DNA of 64,000 nt from positions 1-64,000 of the forward strand of contig NZ_BMIK01000003.1 of NCBI RefSeq assembly GCF_014642075.1. Reading direction: 5' to 3'. Below are positions 23,887 through 32,856 of the stretch, in pieces. Both the position numbers and the translations under genes were made by a program. This stretch comes from Parapedobacter defluvii (GTDB lineage Bacteria > Bacteroidota > Bacteroidia > Sphingobacteriales > Sphingobacteriaceae). Numbering within the stretch: the first letter of the stretch is position 1; each line of letters starts with the position of its first letter. Under the pieces are notes generated by a model. That model had not been told where the DNA came from, searched no databases, and saw only the letters and a list, made by a program, of their open reading frames with translations.

Positions 23887-26094
23887 TGACGCCTGTGCAA
23901 TCCGTATTTCAATGTATTCCACGTCATTGCCCAGCATCGCCTTGATGACGGATGATGGTTTTCCCGGATGTTGCTGCAGCACCTTGCGGACAGTTTCCAA
24001 TTTACCCGCATCCATTAACTGATGGGCTTCCACCCCCCGGCCTACAAAATCGATGAGGTGCCCAAGGATGGTGTTTCTGGTCAGGCTACGTTCCGCAGCA
24101 ATGTCATCAACGGTTTTACCCGATTGGAACAAATCAAAACTGATGCGTTTGGTTTCTCCTTTGACGGCCTTCGGCTTACTGGTATTTCCCGGAAGCTCTT
24201 CGGGTTTTATTTCAATGGCATTTAACCGCTCGGCTTTGCTCATCACCTCCGGTAAGGCATCGCCTTTGGCGAGTGCTTCTGCAATGATCAGACATTGGGT
24301 CAACTGTTCCTTTTTCCGCTTGAAGTCAACGTACAGTCCCTTTAATTCCTCCACATATTTTTTTGTACGTTTTTTGATTGCCCACGCAGTAATGTGAGCG
24401 TCCAGCGCAGCGATCAATTCTTCTTCAATCCGGGGCAGAAACCAAGCCACTGCCTTTTCCGTACGTTCATGAATCAGGGGATAATCACTCTCCCCGTCTT
24501 TATTCAACAGTCCATTTAACTGGTTCCGGAATTTATCCGCCACTTCCCGTTGGGCGCGACAGGCGATTGACACTGCCTGCAGAAATTGATAGGCAGCAGT
24601 TTGATCGGCAATGTTCCGGCTTTTCAGATCGGTCAGTGCAGTTTGGCTCGCCTCCACCAGCCTATCCCATTTAAAGCTCTGGAGCAGAATATGGCCCAGG
24701 TAGCTGCGTTGCGAAGCTTCCAATATCTTGGGCATATCATCTTCAGCGGGTGTAGCCTTTGAGAAGTCGGCTACCTGCCGGTCTGTGCGGATGCTGTGGG
24801 GCGGAATCCGCGAATACAGCACCAGTCCGTCCAATTTCCGCAAACGGCTCAGCGCCACGTACACCTGCCCTGCTGCAAAAGAAGCGCCGGCATCGATGAT
24901 GGCTTTGTCAAAGGTAAGTCCTTGGCTTTTGTGGATGGTAATGGCCCAGGCCAAGCGCAGGGGGAATTGGGCAAAGGTACCCAGCACTTCTTCCTCAATC
25001 CTGTCCTGCACCTTATCGTAATGGTAACGAATGTTTTCCCATTCCTCCCGTTTTACCTCCACCGGATCCGTTCCGTCTTTAAACTCAACAATCAGCACAT
25101 CTCCGGTGGAATCGATGTGTTTCACATAACCGATTTTACCGTTGTAATACCGCCGTTCGTCGCCACTGTCGTTGCGGATAAACATGACCTGGGCACCAAC
25201 CTTTAGCACCAGCTCCAGCTCGGCTGGATACAGCGTTTCCGGAAAATCTTTCGACACTTTCGCCTCTAGCGTCATCATCTGTCCGGGCAGTGCATCCAAC
25301 TCACGCCTGTTGATCGCGTCCGCCCGGTGATTGTGTGTCGTAAGGGTGATGTACGGTTCGTCTTTCGCAGGTACAAAATCCGGGTTGTAATAGCTGTTCA
25401 GCACATCCAGTTGCTCCGGGGTACAGCAATTGTTGCGGATGTCGTTCAGTATGCGGATAAACGTCTGTTCACTCTGTCGGTATATCTTCTTGAGTTCCAA
25501 CAAAACGGGCGGGTGTTCACGAAGCACTTTGGCATCGAAAAAAAAAGGACTTGGGTAGTAGCGGCTCATGACTTCCCACTCGCGTTCTTTGACAACGGGT
25601 GGCAATTGGTACATATCGCCGATAAATAAGACCTGCAGACCGCCGAACGGGCGTGCATCGCGCCGTACATTTTTCAGGATGGTGTCAATCGCATCCAGGG
25701 TGTCTGCCCGGAGCATGGAAACTTCATCAATGACCAACAAATCGATTTCCTGCAACAGCGCCCGCCGTTGCTTCGTCAGCTTTACCTTACCAAACAAACG
25801 GCGGCGGTTGTAGATATGGCTGTCGTCATCATTCCAAGCCAGCTCATAATCTTCAATGTACATACCAAATGGGAGCCAAAACAGGGAGTGCAACGTGGTT
25901 CCCCCGGCATTCATGGCGGCCACCCCGGTGGGCGCAGCCACGGCCATTTTTTTATAGCTGTGCTGCTGGATGTATTTTAGAAAAGTCGTTTTCCCCGTTC
26001 CGGCTTTTCCCGTCAGAAACAGGCTGCGATTGGTGTGGTTCACAAACGAAACCGCTTGCAGGAAAGCCGTGTTTTGCACATCTAATGCTGCCAT
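23875..26094 (-). CDS. Pif1-like SF1 helicase with C-terminal HTH domain
   Basis: The 739-aa protein has Walker A (GKAGTGKTTFLKYI), Walker B (DLLVIDEVSML), GDMYQLPPV and the UvrD-like C-terminal motif WAITIHKSQGLTFDKAIID. These are hallmarks of the Pif1/RecD2 branch of superfamily 1 helicases, which unwind DNA 5' to 3'. The last about 110 residues (SFDLFQSGKTVDDIAAERSL, TRNTILGHL) form a helix-turn-helix of the kind found at the C-terminus of RecQ and Pif1-like bacterial proteins. Length and architecture match a common Bacteroidota helicase. Convergent with the response regulator. Confidence 0.9.
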   Translation of the reverse strand: MAALDVQNTAFLQAVSFVNHTNRSLFLTGKAGTGKTTFLKYIQQHSYKKMAVAAPTGVAAMNAGGTTLHSLFWLPFGMYIEDYELAWNDDDSHIYNRRRLFGKVKLTKQRRALLQEIDLLVIDEVSMLRADTLDAIDTILKNVRRDARPFGGLQVLFIGDMYQLPPVVKEREWEVMSRYYPSPFFFDAKVLREHPPVLLELKKIYRQSEQTFIRILNDIRNNCCTPEQLDVLNSYYNPDFVPAKDEPYITLTTHNHRADAINRRELDALPGQMMTLEAKVSKDFPETLYPAELELVLKVGAQVMFIRNDSGDERRYYNGKIGYVKHIDSTGDVLIVEFKDGTDPVEVKREEWENIRYHYDKVQDRIEEEVLGTFAQFPLRLAWAITIHKSQGLTFDKAIIDAGASFAAGQVYVALSRLRKLDGLVLYSRIPPHSIRTDRQVADFSKATPAEDDMPKILEASQRSYLGHILLQSFKWDRLVEASQTALTDLKSRNIADQTAAYQFLQAVSIACRAQREVADKFRNQLNGLLNKDGESDYPLIHERTEKAVAWFLPRIEEELIAALDAHITAWAIKKRTKKYVEELKGLYVDFKRKKEQLTQCLIIAEALAKGDALPEVMSKAERLNAIEIKPEELPGNTSKPKAVKGETKRISFDLFQSGKTVDDIAAERSLTRNTILGHLIDFVGRGVEAHQLMDAGKLETVRKVLQQHPGKPSSVIKAMLGNDVEYIEIRIAQASLAT

Positions 26095-26201
26095 AGTGGT
26101 ATTGAAGGTTTAAATTTAAATGCCAACCGGCAAGGTAAACAGCAAATATAGGATTTTTTTGTTATTCGAAATTCCGTTCATTTAGATTCATTGTAAATTA
26201 G

Positions 26202-26209
26202 TACTTTTG
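26202..26209 (+). promoter_or_regulatory. Bacteroidota -7 promoter element for feoA
   Basis: TACTTTTG matches the TAnnTTTG consensus and lies 25 bp before the feoA ATG. No clear TTTG -33 element is visible at the usual spacing. Confidence 0.45.
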
Positions 26210-26234
26210 GAGTTTGATATTAATTGAGCGAACA

Positions 26235-26477
26235 ATGTCCCAACATAAATCCATTAACCAGCTGCAAAACGGAGAAACCGCCACGATTGTGGGATACCTA
26301 TCGGACGAAATACCCATCAAAATCTACGAAATGGGGCTTCTACCGGGGGTAACCCTGACCAAGAAGCAACAACTTCCGTTCAATGGCCCGGTGTATCTCC
26401 GCATCCAGGACAATCCCAATGCCATTGCGTTACGGAAATCCGAAGCAGATCTTATCTTAATCGAATCGATCCTATAA
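26235..26477 (+). CDS. feoA: FeoA, ferrous iron transport accessory protein
   Basis: The 80-aa product is an SH3-like FeoA domain (LPGVTLTKKQQLPFNGPVYL and the end RKSEADLILI). FeoA is a small cytoplasmic protein that supports FeoB. The start is placed at ATG 26235; an upstream TTG in frame would add seven residues that overlap the promoter area. Followed 3 bp later by feoB. Confidence 0.9.
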   Translation: MSQHKSINQLQNGETATIVGYLSDEIPIKIYEMGLLPGVTLTKKQQLPFNGPVYLRIQDNPNAIALRKSEADLILIESIL

Positions 26478-26480
26478 AGC

Positions 26481-28565
26481 ATGACGGAAATCAAGATTGC
26501 CCTGGTGGGCAACCCCAACGTTGGAAAATCTACGGTATTTAACCGGTTGACCGGATTACGGCAAAAGGTAGGTAACTATCCGGGAATCACCGTGGAAAAG
26601 AAAACGGGGAGCTTCACTCATCAGCAAACCCGATATCACGTCATTGACCTGCCCGGCGCGTATGGCATCCATCCTTCGTCATTGGATGAAGAAATCGTCT
26701 ATGACGTATTGGTTGACCAGACGAATCCCAATCACCCCGAATTGGTTGTGGTGATCGGGGATCCATTTAATATCAAGCGGGCAGTTTTTCTGTATCAGCA
26801 GATCCGTGAAATGGGGCTGCCTGCCATATTTGTGGTTAACATGATGGACGAAGCCGAGCGCTCAGGAACGTCCATAGATGTCAGTAAGCTGGAAAACGTG
26901 CTGTCCACGAAGGTTGTGCTCACCGACGCGCGTTCAGGTAAAGGCATCGATCAACTGAAGGATGCATTGGCTTTTAAACCCAATGGATATGCGCCTTCTT
27001 TTGTCATCCCCGAAGAATTTACTGCCGCCACCCAATACATCAGGGAACATACCGGACAACGGAATGAATACATCGCCTGGCTATATCTATCACAAAAGCA
27101 GAATAAGCACCTGAATAACAACCAGGTTGAAGAAATAACAACCGCCCGCCAAACCCACGGCCTCAACTATCATCGCCTCCAGATCCGGGAAGCCCTGGCA
27201 AGGCATGCGTCACTGGAAAACCAGTTAACCGGTGTGATTAAAGATCCGGCAAAGAAAAAACAGTATGCGACGGAGCGTGCAGACCATGTGCTGACGCATC
27301 CCGTTTGGGGATATGTCATCTTTTTCGCCTTGTTACTGCTGATTTTCCAGGCCATTTATACCTGGTCGGGCCCGTTCATGGATGCCATTGACAATGCCTT
27401 TGCCTGGCTGGCTTCCAGTGCGGGCGAATGGCTGCCGGCGGGCCCAATCAACGGACTGATAACGGACGGCATCATTGCCGGGATCGGTGGGATTGTCATT
27501 TTCATTCCGCAGATTGCTATCCTCTTTATTTTCATCTCATTGATGGAAGAATCAGGCTATATGAGTCGTGTGGTGTACCTGATGGACCGCTGGCTGCGTC
27601 CCTTTGGCCTTAGCGGCAAAAGCGCCGTTCCCCTGATGTCTGGCGCTGCCTGCGCCATCCCGGCGGTTATGTCTGCACGGACCATCGAAAACGACAAAGA
27701 GCGGCTGATTACCATTCTGGTAACCCCTTTTATGACATGCTCTGCACGCTTGCCGATTTACATCGTCATCATCGGGCTGGTCATTCCGTCCGAAAAAATC
27801 CTTGGCCTGGACCTGCAGGGACTGGTTCTATTCGGCATGTATGCGTTGGGTATCGTGGCCGCATTGGGAAGTGCCTGGGTGCTTAAACAACTGATGAAAT
27901 CGAAGTACAAAAGTTACCTCATTTTGGAGCTGCCCACTTACAAATACCCGGTAGTGCGCAATGTGCTGCTGAATGTATGGGATAAAACCAAGGGTTTCGT
28001 GTGGGGTGCGGGGAAAATCATCCTCGCCATCAGTATCATCCTGTGGGTTTTGGGCTCGTTTGGTGTGGATGAGCGATTTACGAATGCGGAAGACGTGGTA
28101 CGGTCGGAAAAGCCGGGGATCAGCGAAACTGATTTCGAAAACGAGGTGCAGTCCCAAAAACTCGAATATTCATTCCTTGGCACCATGGGTCGCTTTATTG
28201 AACCTGTAATTGAGCCGTTGGGTTATGACTGGAAGATGGGCATCGGGCTGATTTCGTCGTTTGCTGCCCGGGAAGTGTTCGTGAGTACCATGGCTACCGT
28301 GTATAGCCTGGGTGGTACGGACGACGAGCTGACCATCCGTGAACGCATGGCTGCAGAGATCAACCCCAATACCGGCAAACCGGCTTATAACTTTGCTTCG
28401 GGCATATCCCTGCTCCTGTTCTATGCGTTTGCCATGCAGTGCATGAGTACGATTGCCATTGTCAGGAAAGAAACAAATTCCTGGAAATGGACGTTTATCC
28501 AATTGGCATTTATGACGGGTTTTGCGTATATTGCCGCTTTAGTGGCATACCAACTTTTGAAATAA
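26481..28565 (+). CDS. feoB: FeoB, ferrous iron transporter
   Basis: The 694-aa protein has an N-terminal GTPase domain with G1 GNPNVGKSTVFN, G3 DLPGAYG and G4 VVNMMD. The membrane domain has the two Gate regions (FIPQIAILFIFISLMEESGY with MSRVVYLMDR, and the later AAREVFVSTMATVY). It moves Fe(II) across the inner membrane using nucleotide hydrolysis. Second gene of feoA-feoB plus a Cys-rich partner. Confidence 0.97.
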   Translation: MTEIKIALVGNPNVGKSTVFNRLTGLRQKVGNYPGITVEKKTGSFTHQQTRYHVIDLPGAYGIHPSSLDEEIVYDVLVDQTNPNHPELVVVIGDPFNIKRAVFLYQQIREMGLPAIFVVNMMDEAERSGTSIDVSKLENVLSTKVVLTDARSGKGIDQLKDALAFKPNGYAPSFVIPEEFTAATQYIREHTGQRNEYIAWLYLSQKQNKHLNNNQVEEITTARQTHGLNYHRLQIREALARHASLENQLTGVIKDPAKKKQYATERADHVLTHPVWGYVIFFALLLLIFQAIYTWSGPFMDAIDNAFAWLASSAGEWLPAGPINGLITDGIIAGIGGIVIFIPQIAILFIFISLMEESGYMSRVVYLMDRWLRPFGLSGKSAVPLMSGAACAIPAVMSARTIENDKERLITILVTPFMTCSARLPIYIVIIGLVIPSEKILGLDLQGLVLFGMYALGIVAALGSAWVLKQLMKSKYKSYLILELPTYKYPVVRNVLLNVWDKTKGFVWGAGKIILAISIILWVLGSFGVDERFTNAEDVVRSEKPGISETDFENEVQSQKLEYSFLGTMGRFIEPVIEPLGYDWKMGIGLISSFAAREVFVSTMATVYSLGGTDDELTIRERMAAEINPNTGKPAYNFASGISLLLFYAFAMQCMSTIAIVRKETNSWKWTFIQLAFMTGFAYIAALVAYQLLK

Positions 28566-28567
28566 CA

Positions 28568-28741
28568 ATGGATGCATTTTTAATTCAATACATTGCCATA
28601 GGTGCATTATTTTTAGTGGCAGTCGTATTTTTGATCAGGCGGACACGCCGGTCTTTCAGGAACAAGGGAGGCTGTTCCAAGGGTTGTGGGTGTGAATTCT
28701 CTGAAACCAGCATGGAGAAACCAAAAAAAGCAATATATTAG
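28568..28741 (+). CDS. FeoB-associated Cys-rich membrane protein
   Basis: This 57-aa gene starts 2 bp after feoB. It has one N-terminal membrane helix (YIAIGALFLVAVVFLIRR) and a cytoplasmic Cys cluster, GGCSKGCGCEF. This matches the small FeoB-associated Cys-rich family, thought to deliver or receive iron at FeoB. Short and easily missed. Confidence 0.85.
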   Translation: MDAFLIQYIAIGALFLVAVVFLIRRTRRSFRNKGGCSKGCGCEFSETSMEKPKKAIY

Positions 28742-28761
28742 CCGCTTCAAAAGATAAGCCA

Positions 28762-29262
28762 ATGACTTACCAAGCAAAGGAAGAACTTTTCAAGGAAATA
28801 GAGGGAATTCTTACAGACCAAGGATTTCAGGTTGTACAACAAGACCAGACACGCCCATGGGGTGGGTTTTTCGTCATCGAGGAATCACAGGCCCAACAGT
28901 TTGCCAACACGTATTTCAACGGGATCGATGTGCAGGAGCTTAAGATATCTGGCAAGCTCAGCCCGAAAATTCTCGTGGTAGCACCTGGTAAGCGTCTATC
29001 CTGGCAATACCATCACCGTCGTGCCGAAATCTGGCAGGTAGTACGTGGCATCGTGGGTGTCGTAACCAGCGATACCGATGAGGAGCACGAACTGCAAATT
29101 CTGAATCCGGGTGATGTAATCCGGCTGAATCAGGGAGAGCGTCACCGCCTGGTAGGGTTGGATGAATGGGGAGTTCTCGCTGAAATCTGGCAGCATACCG
29201 ATGCGGGCAACCCATCGGATGAGGATGATATCGTCAGGGTACAGGACGACTTCGGACGTTAA
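28762..29262 (+). CDS. Cupin protein, phosphomannose isomerase type II-like
   Basis: The 166-aa product carries a cupin fold: RPWGGFFVIEE at the N-terminus, PGKRLSWQYHHRRAEIWQVV with the His/Glu metal ligands, GVVTSDTDEEHEL, and NPGDVIRLNQGERHRL with the second-motif His. It resembles the C-terminal cupin domain of mannose-6-phosphate isomerase/GDP-mannose pyrophosphorylase proteins, without the nucleotidyltransferase part. It may bind or isomerise a sugar phosphate. Its stop overlaps the convergent GH76 gene by 4 bp. Confidence 0.75.
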   Translation: MTYQAKEELFKEIEGILTDQGFQVVQQDQTRPWGGFFVIEESQAQQFANTYFNGIDVQELKISGKLSPKILVVAPGKRLSWQYHHRRAEIWQVVRGIVGVVTSDTDEEHELQILNPGDVIRLNQGERHRLVGLDEWGVLAEIWQHTDAGNPSDEDDIVRVQDDFGR

Positions 29263-30467
29263 AAGACGCCCGCAATCCGGGCATACATTTCGGCCATGGC
29301 CGCTTGGTCTAACAGCCATTTAAGGGGCTTGGATTTCTGTCCGGCCCCTTTCCATTCCTGGCCAAACAGCCCCTCTTGGGATCGCGCATGTTCCCACGCA
29401 TAATCCAGGCTTTCGCGGAACGCCTCCAGGTAAGACCGGTTGCCGTCAATGCCGAAGAGTTCGACATAGCCCCGCAGCATCACGGCAATGAACCAATTAT
29501 TACTCCGTTTTAACAGCTTACGTGATTTTCCATCCCTCCCCGTAACATCTTCGAAAAAGAATCCGTAGCCGCTTTCCGCAATCCGCTGTGCATCTACCAG
29601 GTAGCTGCGATCTTCCGTTAAGCGGTATAACAATGCCGCTGCCTGCAGCATCTGCCCGCTGTTGTAGGGATATTTGTGCTTATCAACCTTTTCTTCGAGA
29701 CTCACGTTGTCCCAATACAGCCCGTCTTCCGGATCCTGCAACCACTTTTTCGTCCAGGCGTACCATTCCCTGCCTTGGTGGAAGTAAAGGCTATCGCCCG
29801 TAGCTTCAAACAAGCGCAGTGCAAAGACGGCCGCAGGTGCATTGGAACAGGCGTTCTTAGATTCCTTCTTCTGTTCACACCAGTAGACCCCACCCCCCAG
29901 CAGAGCATCCTGCCCACTCGTTACAAATGCCCAGATTTCCTCCGCTTTCGTCAGGTATTCGTGGCGTCTGCCTTGGAGGTACAACTCAGCAAAATCAATC
30001 CCCAGCCAGATATTGTCATCGTAAAAGCGGTCAGAGAGTCCTTCCGAGCGGATATAAGAGGCGTAGGCGGCCGGTTGCCGGCTATCGTCATAATAGGCCT
30101 GTAAGCCCGGCAGTATGCGGCTGTCTATCAAACGGAGATACGCTGTATCACCCGTACGCTCGAAAAGCACATTGGCCGCAGAAAGCGTTCCTGAGAACGG
30201 CCAGAGGTAAGCGTAGGCATTTGTGGTCGAATTGGGATCACTAGCCAGGTAGTCAGCCCGATACGTGCGGTCATAGGGATAGTTTTCACGAAGTAAAAAA
30301 GTATGATCTGCAGCATACTTCGCGTAAATCGTGTCCAATACAGTCTGTGCCCGATGAAGCTGCACGCGGTCGGCAGACGCGTATTCCTGACACAAACCTT
30401 GTGCCGGCTGAAAGACGGCAAGATTTCCGATCAAACAGGCCGAGTAAACAATTGAACGTATCCGCAT
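29259..30467 (-). CDS. GH76-family glycoside hydrolase (alpha-1,6-mannanase type)
   Basis: The 402-aa protein has a signal peptide (VYSACLIGNLAVFQPAQG) and an (alpha/alpha)6-type sequence with FYDDNIWLGIDFAELY, which includes the paired catalytic Asp of GH76. It also has GGGVYWCEQKKESKNACSN and PYNSGQMLQAAALLYRLTED. GH76 enzymes cut alpha-1,6-mannan, and the family also includes alpha-1,6-glucan hydrolases. It lies last in a minus-strand locus with GMC oxidoreductase, FAD oxidoreductase and SusCD, suggesting a mannan- or related-glycan-processing role. Confidence 0.85.
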   Translation of the reverse strand: MRIRSIVYSACLIGNLAVFQPAQGLCQEYASADRVQLHRAQTVLDTIYAKYAADHTFLLRENYPYDRTYRADYLASDPNSTTNAYAYLWPFSGTLSAANVLFERTGDTAYLRLIDSRILPGLQAYYDDSRQPAAYASYIRSEGLSDRFYDDNIWLGIDFAELYLQGRRHEYLTKAEEIWAFVTSGQDALLGGGVYWCEQKKESKNACSNAPAAVFALRLFEATGDSLYFHQGREWYAWTKKWLQDPEDGLYWDNVSLEEKVDKHKYPYNSGQMLQAAALLYRLTEDRSYLVDAQRIAESGYGFFFEDVTGRDGKSRKLLKRSNNWFIAVMLRGYVELFGIDGNRSYLEAFRESLDYAWEHARSQEGLFGQEWKGAGQKSKPLKWLLDQAAMAEMYARIAGVF

Positions 30468-30493
30468 ATTCGCTAAGCTATTATTTCCGGCAG

Positions 30494-32209
30494 TTACAGA
30501 TTTCCTTTTTTCATTTCATCTATGGCGTAATTTGCGGCCCTTGCTGTAAAAGCCATGTACGTCAGTGTCGGATTTTGTGTAGACGTAGACGTCATGCAGG
30601 CCCCGTCGGTGACGAATACATTTTGGCAGGCATGCAACTGGTGCCATTTATTCAACAATGAGGTTTTCGGATCATGCCCCATACGCACCCCACCCATTTC
30701 GTGAATGTCGTTGCCCGGTCTCCGGTTGTCGTCGCGCGTCTGAATGTTGGTAAAACCTGCTTTTTCGTACATCTCGGTCATCTGTTCGTAGTAATCCTGC
30801 CGCATCTTCCGGTCGTTTTCGTCGTAGTCTATCGAAATACGCAGCAATGGAATGCCCCATGCATCTTTTTGATCGGCATCCAGGCTCACGAAATTTTCCT
30901 CTTTCGGAATAGTTTCCGCCATCATGTGCGAATGTACCCGCCACGTACCCAATTTGGCATTCAGCATGCCTTCTTTCAACGCGCTGCCTACACCCGACGT
31001 GTCCCGTATTTCGGCACGGCCGGCACCGAAACCGGCTGCCCAACCACGCAGGAAATCCGTCTCTTGCCGATACACATTCCGAAAGCGGGGAATATATCCC
31101 CCACCAGCCGGGTTACGGCCATCGGTACGGTATTGCAGCAATCCGTCGTATTCGGCACCAATGGTGGCCGTATAGTTATGGAATGCGACATATTTGCCCA
31201 TGAGGCCGTTATCATTTCCCAGCCCCTGCGGAAACCGGTTGGAAATGGAATTCAGCAAAATCAGGTTGGTATTCAAAGCCGATGCATTCACAAAAATCAC
31301 CTTTGCAAAAAACTCCATTTCTTCCTTTGTATTGGCATCAATTACCTTAACACCGGTCGCTTTGCCCTTGGTTTCGTCGTAAAGGATGGAGTGCACCACC
31401 GAATGGGGCCGCAAGGTGAGGTTGCCCGTTTTCTGCGCCCAGGGGATGGTCACCGCATTGGCACTGTAGTAGCCGCCGAATGGACAGCCCCGCTGGCAGA
31501 GCACCCGGTTCTGGCACTGTACCCTACCCTGCTCAATGTGGATGGGGTTGGGTTTTGACAGGTGTGCGCACCGTGCGCTGATTACATGACGGTTTTTATA
31601 GTGTTTCGCTACTGACTTGCTGAAGTGATCTTCCACGGCATTGAGCGGGAATGCAGGTAAATGCTCACCGTCGGGCAATTCCGGAATCCCGTCGTTGTTG
31701 CCCGACACGCCGACGAATCGTTCCACATAACTGTACCAGGGTGCAATATCTTTATACCGGATGGGCCAATCGACGGAAAACCCGTCACGCGCTGGTCCTT
31801 CGAAATCAAAGTCGCTCCAACGCTGCACCTGCCTGGCCCATAAAAGAGATTTGCCACCCACCTGGTAGCCGCGTATCCAGTCAAAATCTTTCACCTGGAT
31901 ATACGGATGCTCATCGTCCTTTACGAAAAAATGCTTCGAATCCTCCCGGTAGTTATAACAACGGTTTGCAATGGGATTCTTTTGCTTGTCTTCATACGGC
32001 ATTTCCAGCCGGTGTTCAAATTCGTAGGGATATAGGTTGGTGGTTGGGTAGTCTTTCACGTGTTCCACGTTACGCCCCCGTTCCAGCAGCAAGGTCTTTA
32101 ATCCTTTTTCCGTAAACTCTTTGGCAGCCCAGCTGCCACTTGCACCGGAGCCGATCACAATGGCATCAAATGTCCGTTCCTTAATACTGTCTATTGCCAG
32201 GTTTGCCAT
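30494..32209 (-). CDS. GMC-family oxidoreductase (sugar dehydrogenase type)
   Basis: The 571-aa protein has an N-terminal Rossmann FAD motif (VIGSGASGSWAAKEFTEKG, then LLLERG) and a C-terminal GMC end with HEMGGVRMG, DGACMTSTSTQNPTLT and a terminal helix. GMC enzymes oxidise alcohols or sugars with FAD. It lacks its own signal and follows a twin-arginine small subunit by about 44 bp, the usual arrangement of gluconate 2-dehydrogenase/glucose 3-dehydrogenase-like complexes, in which the large subunit is carried out bound to the small one. Confidence 0.92.
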   Translation of the reverse strand: MANLAIDSIKERTFDAIVIGSGASGSWAAKEFTEKGLKTLLLERGRNVEHVKDYPTTNLYPYEFEHRLEMPYEDKQKNPIANRCYNYREDSKHFFVKDDEHPYIQVKDFDWIRGYQVGGKSLLWARQVQRWSDFDFEGPARDGFSVDWPIRYKDIAPWYSYVERFVGVSGNNDGIPELPDGEHLPAFPLNAVEDHFSKSVAKHYKNRHVISARCAHLSKPNPIHIEQGRVQCQNRVLCQRGCPFGGYYSANAVTIPWAQKTGNLTLRPHSVVHSILYDETKGKATGVKVIDANTKEEMEFFAKVIFVNASALNTNLILLNSISNRFPQGLGNDNGLMGKYVAFHNYTATIGAEYDGLLQYRTDGRNPAGGGYIPRFRNVYRQETDFLRGWAAGFGAGRAEIRDTSGVGSALKEGMLNAKLGTWRVHSHMMAETIPKEENFVSLDADQKDAWGIPLLRISIDYDENDRKMRQDYYEQMTEMYEKAGFTNIQTRDDNRRPGNDIHEMGGVRMGHDPKTSLLNKWHQLHACQNVFVTDGACMTSTSTQNPTLTYMAFTARAANYAIDEMKKGNL

Positions 32210-32253
32210 AGAAATTCCGTTATTTGTTTAGTTTTCTGTAGTTAGATTCGTTG

Positions 32254-32769
32254 TTATGCCGGAGCATACCCATTGTACCGGCCCGGTACGAGTTCATATT
32301 TCACCAGATTGGTCATCACATACTGGGAGTTCAGATAACCCTGTGTGGTCCGGCGTTTCGTGATAGAGAAGAACTGTTTCAGGTCTTCGTCGGTACTTTC
32401 GCCGATTTTACCGAGCAATTCCGTGCGGCTATTCGCGTCAGCAATGGTAAATCCGGTGCCTAGCTCTTGCTTCGACCATACCGAAAATGCCGATAGTCCC
32501 TTTGTAAATTGTTTCTGTTCTTCTGGGGTATGGCAGTCATCGACCATCTTCAGGACAAAGAGATGTAATAGCAATTCCTTGCCACCGGGTGTGTCGGTAG
32601 CCGGAATCAGGGTTTCCGTCACCTCGGCGAGCAGGTGCTCATCGTCCTCACTGATCGAGAGATTCGTCAAATCAATGCTGGCTTTTCCAGATTCCCGGAA
32701 ACAGGCCGGAAGTACCAAGGTACCTCCGGCAATGTATAAGAATGTGCGTAAAGCAGTTCTACGGTTCAT
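32254..32769 (-). CDS. Gluconate 2-dehydrogenase subunit 3-family protein
   Basis: The 171-aa product begins with a twin-arginine-like signal (MNRRTALRTFLYIAGGTLVL) ending in PAC, possibly lipidated. The soluble part has LLAEVTETLIPATDTPGGKE and the C-terminal RTTQGYLNSQYV then YELVPGRYNGYAP, typical of subunit 3. It exports and anchors the GMC subunit encoded directly downstream. It has no haem motif; a cytochrome partner is not visible here. Confidence 0.9.
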   Translation of the reverse strand: MNRRTALRTFLYIAGGTLVLPACFRESGKASIDLTNLSISEDDEHLLAEVTETLIPATDTPGGKELLLHLFVLKMVDDCHTPEEQKQFTKGLSAFSVWSKQELGTGFTIADANSRTELLGKIGESTDEDLKQFFSITKRRTTQGYLNSQYVMTNLVKYELVPGRYNGYAPA

Positions 32770-32856
32770 TATGATCTCCTATAGTGTCGTCTGTTAGTTC
32801 AACCGTCAATATTACTGAAAACAATTGATCAATGCAACGGATATACCGCTATAGGC

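Noticed and set aside
28958-29319. Long minus-strand frames opposite the cupin gene
   Set aside because: They are shadows of a well-supported gene and have no signal or motif of their own.
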